Assembly (NCBI GenBank): GCA_023954475.1
Contig: JAMLHW010000002.1
Span: 248,001 to 312,000, forward strand
Length of the DNA stretch: 64,000 bases
Source: Anaerolineae bacterium
GTDB lineage: Bacteria > Chloroflexota > Anaerolineae > Promineifilales > Promineifilaceae
Reading direction: 5' to 3'
Under the pieces are notes generated by a model. It made no database searches and had not been told where the DNA came from. It saw only the letters and a list, made by a program, of their open reading frames with translations. The translations under genes and the position numbers were made by a program. Shown here piece by piece: positions 7,518 through 15,577 of the stretch; position 1 is the first letter of the stretch; each line of letters opens with the position of its first letter.

Positions 7518-9194
7518 ATGACAATTTCCCCGTTCGCTCCGCAAGAGCTTGAACAACAAGATACGTTTACTGATGAACCATATGGCGTCGCGATTCTACA
7601 CGACCCGCTGCTCAATCAAGGTATGGCGTTCACCAAAGACGAACGCGTTATGCTGGGATTGCGCGGTCTACTACCGCCTCGCGTATTGCGGCAACACGTT
7701 CAGGAAGCCCGCGTACTCGAAAACTTCCGCAAAATGCCGGATGATCTGCAAAAGTACATGTATTTGATCGATGTCGAGGATTGCAACGAAACGCTATTTT
7801 ACCGAACCGTCATCGACAATCTACAGGAAATGATGCCGATCATCTACACACCGACAGTCGGCAAGGCATGTCAACTATTCGGTCACATCTACCAACGCCC
7901 GCGTGGACTATACATTTCGGCCGAAGATCGCGGTGAAATTGCCGACGTGGTAGCCAATTGGCCGCATGACGATGTGCGCGTCATCGTCGTCACCGACGGC
8001 GAGCGCATTCTCGGCTTGGGCGACCTCGGTGCCAATGGTATGGGCATTCCTGTCGGCAAAATCTCTCTCTACACGGCATGTGGCGGCATCGACCCGGCAA
8101 CTACACTTCCCATCACTCTCGATGTCGGCACGAACAATGAAAAATTACTCGCTGATCCGCTCTACATCGGCCTACCACATCACCGCTTAACCGGTCCCGA
8201 ATATGATGCCTTTATCGATGAGTTTGTTGAAGCTGTCGAGGAGCGTTTTCCCGGTGTACTGATCCAATTCGAAGATTTTGCCAATCACAATGCATTCCGC
8301 TTGCTGAAGAAATACCGCCAGCAGGTATGTACCTTCAATGACGACATTCAAGGGACGGCAGCGGTCGCACTCGCCGGTATTTACAGCGCTTTGCGCATCA
8401 CAGGCAAACCACTAACGGAACAACAATTCCTGTTTCTCGGTGCCGGCGAAGCGGGTGTTGGAATTGCCGACTTGATCGTATCAGCTCTGGGTGAGTACGG
8501 TGTTATGCCGGACGATGCCAGGAAGCAATGCTGGCTGGTCGATTCCAAAGGACTGGTCGTTGCCGAACGGGACGATCTCGCACCACATAAATTGCCTTAT
8601 GCACACGACTTCCAGATGATCCCATCCTTGCTTGACGCTATCGAAACGATCAAGCCGACGGTTTTGATCGGTGTCTGCGGTCAATCGCGGCAGTTCAGTG
8701 AAGAAATCATTCGGCTCATGGCGCATATCAACGAACGGCCGATAATCTTCGCCTTGTCCAATCCGACGTCAAAAGCAGAATGTTCGGCCGAACAAGCATA
8801 TACCTGGTCTGATGGTCGTGCTATTTATGCCAGCGGCAGTCCTTTCCCGCCGTTTGAATACAACGGTAAGCAGTTCGTGCCGGGTCAAGGCAATAACGCT
8901 TACATTTTCCCCGGCATTGGGCTCGGCGTTGTCAGTGTTGGGGCGCGGCATGTCACGGACGAAATGTTTATGGCGGCAGCACACAAGTTAGCCGAATTGG
9001 TCGATGAAAGCGATCTGTCAATCGGCCTGATCTATCCGCCGCTGGACGGCATTCGTGCGGTTTCGGCCGAAATTGGAGCCGCAGTTGCTGCCATCGCCTA
9101 CAAGCAGGGCTTGGCAACTATACCGCAGCCGAACGACCTGCATGCGTTTATTAGAGAGCAAATGTACGAACCGCGTTATCGCTGGTACGTTTGA
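7518..9194 (+). CDS. maeA: NAD-dependent malic enzyme (oxaloacetate-decarboxylating type)
   Basis: Oxidative decarboxylation of malate to pyruvate with reduction of NAD(P), 558 aa, the length of SfcA/MaeA-type enzymes. The N-terminal malic domain has IYTPTVGKACQ, the metal- and substrate-site stretch GERILGLGDLGANGMG and LDVGTNNE; FEDFANHNAF and FNDDIQGTAAV follow. The Rossmann glycine motif FLGAGEAGVG is near residue 306. The start at 7518 has GGGAGG at good spacing; the longer frame from 7452 has none. Cofactor preference (NAD versus NADP) cannot be settled by eye. Confidence 0.95.
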   Translation: MTISPFAPQELEQQDTFTDEPYGVAILHDPLLNQGMAFTKDERVMLGLRGLLPPRVLRQHVQEARVLENFRKMPDDLQKYMYLIDVEDCNETLFYRTVIDNLQEMMPIIYTPTVGKACQLFGHIYQRPRGLYISAEDRGEIADVVANWPHDDVRVIVVTDGERILGLGDLGANGMGIPVGKISLYTACGGIDPATTLPITLDVGTNNEKLLADPLYIGLPHHRLTGPEYDAFIDEFVEAVEERFPGVLIQFEDFANHNAFRLLKKYRQQVCTFNDDIQGTAAVALAGIYSALRITGKPLTEQQFLFLGAGEAGVGIADLIVSALGEYGVMPDDARKQCWLVDSKGLVVAERDDLAPHKLPYAHDFQMIPSLLDAIETIKPTVLIGVCGQSRQFSEEIIRLMAHINERPIIFALSNPTSKAECSAEQAYTWSDGRAIYASGSPFPPFEYNGKQFVPGQGNNAYIFPGIGLGVVSVGARHVTDEMFMAAAHKLAELVDESDLSIGLIYPPLDGIRAVSAEIGAAVAAIAYKQGLATIPQPNDLHAFIREQMYEPRYRWYV

Positions 9195-9237
9195 ATCCCA
9201 GTGCGCCGTGGAGTATGATACAGGGAGTGTGTCCATT

Positions 9238-9317
9238 GGTTTGATAGCGAGCCAGGTGGTTGGGTGAGACGCCGTTCAGCACGGCGAAAATCAGCAAATC
9301 GCCTGGCTATCAAACCA
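9238..9317. repeat. Nested inverted repeats in the leader of the adenine deaminase gene
   Basis: GGTTTGATAGCGAGCCAGG (9238-9256) pairs with CCTGGCTATCAAACC (9302-9316) with a small bulge. Inside lies a second stem, GCCGT/ACGGC at 9271-9285, and AGGTGG at 9255-9260 can also pair with CCACCT at 9320-9325, giving alternative folds. The position between the malic enzyme stop and the adenine deaminase ribosome site suggests a terminator/attenuator or RNA leader. I see no conserved purine-riboswitch core. Confidence 0.5.
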
Positions 9318-9350
9318 GCCACCTATCCAGACAACTCCATAGGAGCATTG

Positions 9351-11159
9351 ATGAAACGGCGCATTCCCTGGCATGACATAACACGCGAACTCGTCTCCGT
9401 TGCGATGGGACGACTATCGGCCGAATTGGTCATCACCAACGGCAGATGGGTCAACGTCCACAGCGGCGAAATCATCCACCATACCGATGTTGCTGTCTGG
9501 GGCGGACGTATCGCTTACGTCGGCCCCGACGCATCCCACACAATCGATTCCACAACAAAGGTCATTGATGCTGCCGATCGCTATCTCGTTCCCGGCTTGT
9601 GCGATGCGCACATGCACGTCGAAAGCGGCATGGTCACCGTGACCGAATTTGTCCGTGCCGTCATTCCCCACGGCACGACAAGCCTGTTTATCGATCCGCA
9701 CGAAATCGCCAATGTTCTCGGTTTGCCCGGCGTCAAACTGATGCACGACGAAGCACAAAACATGCCGATCAACGTCTACGTGCAAATGCCGTCTTGCGTT
9801 CCCAGCGCTCCCGGTTTGGAGACACCAGGCGCGTCAATTGAGCCGGACGATGTCACCGAAGCCATGACGTGGCCCGGCATTATCGGCCTCGGCGAAATGA
9901 TGAATTTCCCCGGCGTCTACATGGGCAATGACAAAATGCACGCGGAAATGGCAGCGACGATGCGTGCCGGCAAAGTGATCGGTGGCCATTACGCTTCGCT
10001 CGACCTCGGTTTGCCTTTTCACGGCTACGTTGCCGGCGGCCCTGCCGACGATCACGAAGGAACGCGGACCGAAGACGGCATTGCCCGCGTGCGGCAAGGG
10101 ATGAAAGCGATGCTGCGGCTCGGCTCGGCGTGGTATGATGTGGCGACTCAGGTCAAAGCCATCACCGAACAGGGACTAGACAGTCGCAATTTCATTCTCT
10201 GCACCGACGACAGCCACTCGGGAACGCTGGTGCATGACGGTCACATGAACCGCGTTGTTCGGCACGCGATTGCACAGGGCCTTAAGCCAATCACAGCGAT
10301 TCAGATGGCAACACTCAACGCAGCCCAGCATTTTGGCGTGGAAAGGGACATCGGCAGCATCACACCGGGACGACTTGCCGACATCATCTTGACCAGTGAC
10401 CTGATCGAACTTCCCATTGAACTGGTCATTGCGAACGGCGAGATTGTCGCGGAAAACGGCAGGTTATCGGCCGAAATCCCACCTTACAACTATCCCGACT
10501 TTGCCAAAAACACTGTCAAACTCGGCCGACAACTGACACCATCGAGTTTCCACGTAACTATCGACTCGCCCGAAATCCGAAATCCGAAATCCACAATCAC
10601 GGCCCGCGTCATCGGCGTCGTCGAAAATCAGGCACCGACCCGTGCTCTGGAAGCGACCTTGCCGGTAGAAAATGGCGTTGTCCAAATGGACGGCAAAAAC
10701 GATGTCTGCCAGATCGCTTTGGTCGAACGTCACCGCGGCACAGGCGGCGTTACCAACGGCTTTGTCAGCGGTTTTGGTTTCAATGATCGTTGCGCGGTGG
10801 CAACGACCGTCGCCCATGACAGTCATCACATGATCGTCGTCGGCACGAGCAAAGCGGATATGGCACTGGCGGCCAATCGGCTCGGCGCGATCGGCGGCGG
10901 CGTGGTCGTCTATCGTGACGGTGAGCAAATCGCGTTGGTCGAACTGCCGATTGCGGGCCTGATGTCGGCCGAACGGGCAGAAGTGGTAGCCACCAAAGCA
11001 GCGCGGATGGTCGAAACGATGGCAGAGTGTGGCTGCACCCTCAACAACGCCTTTATGCAGCTCAGTCTGCTCGCGCTGGTCGTCATACCGGAACTGCGCA
11101 TTTCCGATCTTGGATTAGTGGACGTTACACAATTCCAGTTTGTCCCACTGCTAAAATAG
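9351..11159 (+). CDS. ade: Adenine deaminase (adenine to hypoxanthine)
   Basis: A 602-aa amidohydrolase-superfamily enzyme that deaminates adenine to hypoxanthine in purine salvage or catabolism. It shows the family pattern: N-terminal VITNGRWVNVHSGE, the metal ligands DAHMHVES at about residues 85-92, PHGTTSLFIDPHEIANV, CTDDSHSG, LATLNAA-type helix and the C-terminal AdeC module (GGVVVYRDGE, AECGCTLNNAFM). AGGAG precedes ATG 9351; the longer frame to 9264 overlaps the leader repeats. Around residues 407-414 it carries an in-frame run of a heptamer repeat (CGAAATC x3) between the two modules. It heads a plus-strand cluster running to the hydantoinase. Confidence 0.95.
   Translation: MKRRIPWHDITRELVSVAMGRLSAELVITNGRWVNVHSGEIIHHTDVAVWGGRIAYVGPDASHTIDSTTKVIDAADRYLVPGLCDAHMHVESGMVTVTEFVRAVIPHGTTSLFIDPHEIANVLGLPGVKLMHDEAQNMPINVYVQMPSCVPSAPGLETPGASIEPDDVTEAMTWPGIIGLGEMMNFPGVYMGNDKMHAEMAATMRAGKVIGGHYASLDLGLPFHGYVAGGPADDHEGTRTEDGIARVRQGMKAMLRLGSAWYDVATQVKAITEQGLDSRNFILCTDDSHSGTLVHDGHMNRVVRHAIAQGLKPITAIQMATLNAAQHFGVERDIGSITPGRLADIILTSDLIELPIELVIANGEIVAENGRLSAEIPPYNYPDFAKNTVKLGRQLTPSSFHVTIDSPEIRNPKSTITARVIGVVENQAPTRALEATLPVENGVVQMDGKNDVCQIALVERHRGTGGVTNGFVSGFGFNDRCAVATTVAHDSHHMIVVGTSKADMALAANRLGAIGGGVVVYRDGEQIALVELPIAGLMSAERAEVVATKAARMVETMAECGCTLNNAFMQLSLLALVVIPELRISDLGLVDVTQFQFVPLLK
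10571..10591. repeat. Three tandem copies of heptamer CGAAATC inside ade
   Basis: Three head-to-tail CGAAATC units encode an EIRNPKS-type peptide at the module boundary of adenine deaminase. The same heptamer and peptide occur twice in purL (57.9 and 58.9 kb). Confidence 0.75.
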
Positions 11160-11183
11160 CCCTTGAAATCTTGGAGCATACAG

Positions 11184-12041
11184 ATGATAGAAAAATCACG
11201 TTTCGGCCGAACCGGTCACCACAGCAGTCGCGTCATATTTGGTGCGGCCGCCCTATGGCAATACGATCAGGATCGCAATGACCGTGCCCTTGACCTTCTA
11301 CTGGAGTACGGCATTAACCACATCGACACCGCCGCCAGTTACGGCGATTCGGAACTGTGTATCGGCCCGTGGATGGATCGCTATCGCCAGAACTTTTTCC
11401 TCGCAACCAAGACCGAAAAACGCACCTACCACGAAGCACGCGATCAGTTCCACGCATCTCTCGACCGTTTGCGCACCGACCATGTCGATTTGTTGCAACT
11501 GCACTATCTCGTCAATCCCGATGAATGGGACGTTGCAATGGGACCGGGCGGCGTACTCGAATTCGCCATTGAAGCCCGTGAGCAAGGGCTGACGCGCTAC
11601 ATCGGCGTCACCGGTCACGATGTGGCCATAGCTGAAATGCATTTGCGCAGCACAGCACATTTTGACTTTGACAGTGTCTTGCTGCCCTACAGCTACACAA
11701 TGATGCAAAATCCGATTTATCAGACTAAATTTGAAGAACTGTACCAGCACTGTACGGCCAATGATATAGCGATGCAGACAATTAAAGGTATTGTCCGGCG
11801 GCCATGGGGCGATCGCCCACAAACACGCACGACCTGGTACGAGCCGCTCGAAGAGCAGCAGGCGATTGACAATGCCGTCCACTGGATTCTGGGTAAACCA
11901 GGTGTCTTCCTCAACTCGGCCGGTGATGTCGATGTGTTGCCCAAAGTTCTGGATGCTGCTGCTCGCTTTGTAACACGCCCGAAAGATGATGTGATGAACA
12001 ACGATGTTGAACGCTTGGCGATGGCGCCCTTGTTCACGTAA
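11184..12041 (+). CDS. Aldo/keto reductase family oxidoreductase
   Basis: A 285-aa NADPH-type oxidoreductase of the AKR superfamily. The early strand-helix region has [18 protein letters not shown], then the catalytic Asp and Tyr in [12 protein letters not shown], Lys in ATKTEK and His in LLQLHYL, all in the order expected of a TIM-barrel AKR. The start at 11184 has GGAG 8 nt upstream. It follows ade by 24 nt and precedes the 109-aa gene by 19 nt, so it appears co-transcribed. The substrate is unknown; such enzymes (YqkF/YghZ-like) often act on aldehydes. Confidence 0.9.
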   Translation: MIEKSRFGRTGHHSSRVIFGAAALWQYDQDRNDRALDLLLEYGINHIDTAASYGDSELCIGPWMDRYRQNFFLATKTEKRTYHEARDQFHASLDRLRTDHVDLLQLHYLVNPDEWDVAMGPGGVLEFAIEAREQGLTRYIGVTGHDVAIAEMHLRSTAHFDFDSVLLPYSYTMMQNPIYQTKFEELYQHCTANDIAMQTIKGIVRRPWGDRPQTRTTWYEPLEEQQAIDNAVHWILGKPGVFLNSAGDVDVLPKVLDAAARFVTRPKDDVMNNDVERLAMAPLFT

Positions 12042-12060
12042 TACCCTGGCGGAGACTAAT

Positions 12061-12390
12061 ATGAGTGGCATTACCAAAACAATTCCTCAGTCACGCGGCC
12101 AGGCGGGTATCGACAGCCTCTACGACGGCACAGTGAGCGAGTTTGAGTTTCACATGGCGGGAACTCCGTCACGGCTTGCGGTCGGCGACTATGTCTACAC
12201 GATTTTTCGGGATGAGCTGATCGGTCGCTGCCAAATTACAGAGTTGATAACCGGTGCCACCAATCCCAGTTCGGGCAAGGCACGCACGCTGATCATGGTG
12301 GCGTGTCCCGGAGAACGACTTGATCGGCCGATTCCACGCCAGGGACACCGTGGCACGCGCTACTACGATGGCGCGGAGTGGCCCGGATAG
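12061..12390 (+). CDS. Uncharacterised 109-aa protein between AKR and yqeB
   Basis: No family recognised. The start has GGAG at proper spacing. The central part (VGDYVYTIFRDELIGRCQITEL) alternates short beta-like strands, recalling PUA/ASCH-like RNA- or nucleotide-binding folds, but this is only an impression. It ends 12 nt before yqeB and shares the strand and tight spacing of the whole ade-to-yqeC run, so a role in nucleobase or selenium-molybdenum hydroxylase metabolism is plausible by association only. Confidence 0.7.
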   Translation: MSGITKTIPQSRGQAGIDSLYDGTVSEFEFHMAGTPSRLAVGDYVYTIFRDELIGRCQITELITGATNPSSGKARTLIMVACPGERLDRPIPRQGHRGTRYYDGAEWPG

Positions 12391-12402
12391 GCGCTGCGGC
12401 CA

Positions 12403-13221
12403 ATGCTGTTTCGCGATTACCCGGTCGTCGTGCGCGGTGGCGGCGATTTAGCTACCGGCGTCGTCTATCGTTTACATACCGCCGGTTTTCCCGTCATCGT
12501 TCTTGAATTGGCGCAGCCACTGGTCGTGCGCCGCATGGTGGCCGTCGCCACAGCAATCGTCCAAGGTACGGTGCATATTGAGTCGTTGACTGCAATGCGC
12601 GTTGAGTCGACCGCTGCAGCCGAACAGCTCGCTTGCACCGGGTCTATTCCGGTGCTTGTCGCACCACAATTGCCTGATTTCGGCCGAAAACCTACCATCA
12701 TCATTGACGCCCGAATGGCCAAACGCAACATCGACACAACCATCCACGATGCGCCACTGGTCATAGCGCTCGGGCCTGGCTTTGAGGCAGGTGCCGACTG
12801 CCACGCCGTGGTTGAAACGATGCGCGGACATGCGCTGGGACGCGTTCTCTGGGGCGGCTCAGCATTGCCCAACACCGGTACGCCCGGCATCGTCGCGGGA
12901 AAAGGTGTCGAGCGTGTTCTGCGTGCGCCGACCGAAGGGGGTGTAACGTGGCAAATTGCCATCGGCGACACAGTCCATGACGGCCAGCGACTCGGCCAGG
13001 TAGCGAATACAGTGGTTGTTGCGCCGTTTGCAGGTGTCGTTCGCGGCTTGATCGCGCCGGGAACGACGGTACACGGCGGTATGAAGATCGGGGACATCGA
13101 CGCCCGCGCCGATGCTGCTGCGTGTTTCACGATTTCGGACAAGGCGCTGGCAATTGGTGGCGGCGTTCTGGAGGCTGTCCTAACGTGGTTGAATCGGCCG
13201 AAAACCGCCCCAACCCCATAG
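12403..13221 (+). CDS. yqeB: YqeB-family selenium-dependent molybdenum hydroxylase accessory protein
   Basis: A 272-aa protein of the YqeB/EF2563 family, which is found with selenium-dependent molybdenum hydroxylases and thought to help make or insert their labile selenium cofactor. Recognisable features are the N-terminal VVRGGGDLATGVVYRLH, VLELAQPLVVRR, the middle ALGPGFEAGADCHAVVET, NTGTPG and the C-terminal lipoyl/biotinyl-like hammerhead VVAPFAGVVRGLI. The full expected length is present. It overlaps yqeC by 37 nt. No molybdenum hydroxylase is encoded within this window, so its client lies elsewhere. Confidence 0.88.
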   Translation: MLFRDYPVVVRGGGDLATGVVYRLHTAGFPVIVLELAQPLVVRRMVAVATAIVQGTVHIESLTAMRVESTAAAEQLACTGSIPVLVAPQLPDFGRKPTIIIDARMAKRNIDTTIHDAPLVIALGPGFEAGADCHAVVETMRGHALGRVLWGGSALPNTGTPGIVAGKGVERVLRAPTEGGVTWQIAIGDTVHDGQRLGQVANTVVVAPFAGVVRGLIAPGTTVHGGMKIGDIDARADAAACFTISDKALAIGGGVLEAVLTWLNRPKTAPTP

Positions 13222-13967
13222 ACGCCTTTGAACTGCGCAGCGGCACAGTCGCTGCCCTGGTCGGTGCCGGCGGCAAATCGAGCTTGATGTTCGCGCTGGG
13301 TCGCGATTTGCGCAGCAGCGGCATGACCAGCATCCTCACGACGACGACACGTCTGTGGGCATGGCAGAAAAACAATGCCGCTCATGTCTGCCGCTGGCCG
13401 GACGACACCGGCAGGCTGCCCACCACTCTCTCACAGTTCCGCTCGTGCCTGCTTGTCGGCGCCACGGTCGATGACAAAGTATCCGGCATCCCGCCGGAAA
13501 CGGTCGCAATACTGGCATCACAGCGTTTTGCCGATGTCATGCTGGTTGAAGCCGACGGCGCACGTGGCATGGCAATCAAGGCACCTGCCGCACATGAGCC
13601 GGCAATCCCACCTGGTACAATGACAGTCATCGTCGTCGTCAGTATCACAGCATTGGAAGGGTCAATCGAAGCAGTTGCATTTCGGCCGAAGTTGGTTTCC
13701 AAAGTCACAGATTATTTACTACACGAAATACTGACTCCTGAATCGGTTGCGCACCTACTTGCGCATAAAGACGGAGGTCAGAAGAATGTGCCTGCAAATG
13801 CAGATGTATTGGCGTTTATCAACCAAATCACGACTGCAGAACAACGAACACGGGCAGATTCTTTGGCAAACTATCTTCTGCAAACAAACCAGTTCAAACG
13901 CGTTATATTGGGCAACACACGCATGCCTAATCCGGTACTTGCCGTGTGTGAATGTCCTCCCGCGTGA
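13185..13967 (+). CDS. yqeC: YqeC-family putative selenium cofactor biosynthesis protein
   Basis: A 260-aa P-loop protein of the YqeC family that accompanies YqeB. The N-terminus has VGAGGKSSLM as an ATP-binding loop, then TTTTRLW, VEADGARGMAIKAPAAHEPAIP and a C-terminal NQITTAEQR region typical of the family. The start is assigned to GTG 13185 because GGAGG lies 10 nt upstream inside yqeB; the longer frame back to 13122 is out-of-frame overlap with yqeB. The 37-nt overlap implies coupled translation and a joint function. Confidence 0.87.
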   Translation: MVESAENRPNPIDAFELRSGTVAALVGAGGKSSLMFALGRDLRSSGMTSILTTTTRLWAWQKNNAAHVCRWPDDTGRLPTTLSQFRSCLLVGATVDDKVSGIPPETVAILASQRFADVMLVEADGARGMAIKAPAAHEPAIPPGTMTVIVVVSITALEGSIEAVAFRPKLVSKVTDYLLHEILTPESVAHLLAHKDGGQKNVPANADVLAFINQITTAEQRTRADSLANYLLQTNQFKRVILGNTRMPNPVLAVCECPPA

Positions 13968-14104
13968 GCCATTTAGGCGTGCAGGATTAATGCAACGACT
14001 GCACAATGATTGACTAAATTTAACAAGCAAATGACGCAGTGCGGCACATCACACTTTTGTGCTATGATCAACAGCAAAACCTTTATTGAACTGGATTGAC
14101 AACG

Positions 14105-15577
14105 ATGAGCAGAGAACACCCCACGATAACACTCCCCCCACACGGTAAGTCACGCGACGATGTCATTGCTGCCATGCGCAAGCAGCGCGCCAAAGACGTC
14201 GATTGGCATGCAGGACAGGTTTTTAGCCTGGTCTTCCATGCTGGAGACGAAGCGATAGAACTGCTACAAGAGGCTTATACCCTCTTTTTCAGTGAAAATG
14301 GCTTAAATCCGACCGCTTTTCCCAGTCTACGTAGTTTTGAAACAAATATCATCGCGATGAGCGCTGCCTTGCTCGGCAGCAGTGGCAGCGTCGTCGGCAA
14401 CATGACCTCCGGTGGCACGGAAAGCATTCTGATGGCTATGTTCACGGCGCGACAATGGGCACGTGCCAACCGTCCACACATCATCACGCCTGAAGTCGTT
14501 CTGCCACGCAGCGCCCACCCGGCTTTTGAAAAGGCGGCGCACTATTTCGACATGAAGCTAGTCCACGTGTCGGTCGGCACCGATTTATGCGCCGATGTGG
14601 CGGCGATGCGTACCGCGGTCACGTCACAAACGATCATGGTGGTTGGGTCGGCACCTTCCTATCCGCATGGCATGGTCGATCCGATTACCGAGATCGCAGC
14701 GCTGGCACAGGAGCACAACTTGCTCTGCCACGTTGATGCATGTGTAGGCGGTTTTATGCTGCCATTTGTGCGGCGTGCAGGCTATACGGTGCCGGATTTT
14801 GATTTCAGCGTACCAGGCGTGACCTCGATCTCGGCCGATTTGCACAAGTATGGCTATGCTGCCAAAGGCGCTTCCGTCGTCCTCTACCACAATCGCGAAT
14901 TGCGCCGCCACCAACTGTTTGCCGCCACTGAATGGCCGGGCGGTATCTACGCCTCGCCGACAATGACCGGCACGCGTCCGGGGGGCGCAATTGCAGCAGC
15001 GTGGGCAATTATGAACTACCTCGGCGAAGACGGCTACACTGAAATTGCTGCCAATGTGATGCAAGCCGCAACAGCAATTAAAGGAGGAATCAATGCCATC
15101 GACGGTCTGCACGTTCTAGGCGATCCGCCCATGAGCTTGCTCGCCATTGGCTCTGACTCGCTCAACATCTATGAAGTTGGCGATGAAATGGGACAGCGTG
15201 GCTGGCATCTGGATCGCCAACAATTCCCACCAACGCTGCACATGACCATCAACTACGCACACATCGATAATGTTGATCGATTCCTGGCAGATTTAGCAGA
15301 TTCGGCCGAAATCGTGCGTAAATTCAGCCTGCGTAAAACGGGCAATCGCGTCACCGTCGGTGCGGCCAAAGCCGCCACGCGCATGCTGCCGGAAAATGTC
15401 GTCAGCCGCTTGACCGGTCGCGCCGCGTCGCTGGTCGGCACTGGTGACAGCGGTGGCGTTCCGCAGCGTTCAGCGGCGATGTACGGCATGATGGGCACCC
15501 TACCCAATCGCGGTGATCTGAAAGAAATCGTCTTGGATCTCGTCGAATCCTTTACCATGCCGGAGGACAAAAAATGA
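14105..15577 (+). CDS. PLP-dependent lyase/decarboxylase, sphingosine-1-phosphate lyase-like
   Basis: A 490-aa fold-type I PLP enzyme of the group II decarboxylase/S1P-lyase branch. It shows LRSFETNIIAMSAALL, the phosphate-cup GNMTSGGTESILMA, HVDACVGGF (Asp contacting the PLP nitrogen) and the Schiff-base Lys in ISADLHKYGYAAKG. The C-terminus carries the small domain. Start chosen at ATG 14105 (a TTG sits three codons earlier); the ribosome site is weak. Its stop overlaps the hydantoinase start (ATGA), so the two are translationally coupled. The substrate is not clear: bacterial relatives act on phospho-sphingoid bases, and some on amino acids. Confidence 0.85.
   Translation: MSREHPTITLPPHGKSRDDVIAAMRKQRAKDVDWHAGQVFSLVFHAGDEAIELLQEAYTLFFSENGLNPTAFPSLRSFETNIIAMSAALLGSSGSVVGNMTSGGTESILMAMFTARQWARANRPHIITPEVVLPRSAHPAFEKAAHYFDMKLVHVSVGTDLCADVAAMRTAVTSQTIMVVGSAPSYPHGMVDPITEIAALAQEHNLLCHVDACVGGFMLPFVRRAGYTVPDFDFSVPGVTSISADLHKYGYAAKGASVVLYHNRELRRHQLFAATEWPGGIYASPTMTGTRPGGAIAAAWAIMNYLGEDGYTEIAANVMQAATAIKGGINAIDGLHVLGDPPMSLLAIGSDSLNIYEVGDEMGQRGWHLDRQQFPPTLHMTINYAHIDNVDRFLADLADSAEIVRKFSLRKTGNRVTVGAAKAATRMLPENVVSRLTGRAASLVGTGDSGGVPQRSAAMYGMMGTLPNRGDLKEIVLDLVESFTMPEDKK

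Noticed and set aside
9195-9350. A purine riboswitch before adenine deaminase
   Set aside because: The leader is structured, but I could not find the conserved three-way-junction core or loop sequences; kept only as an unclassified hairpin region.
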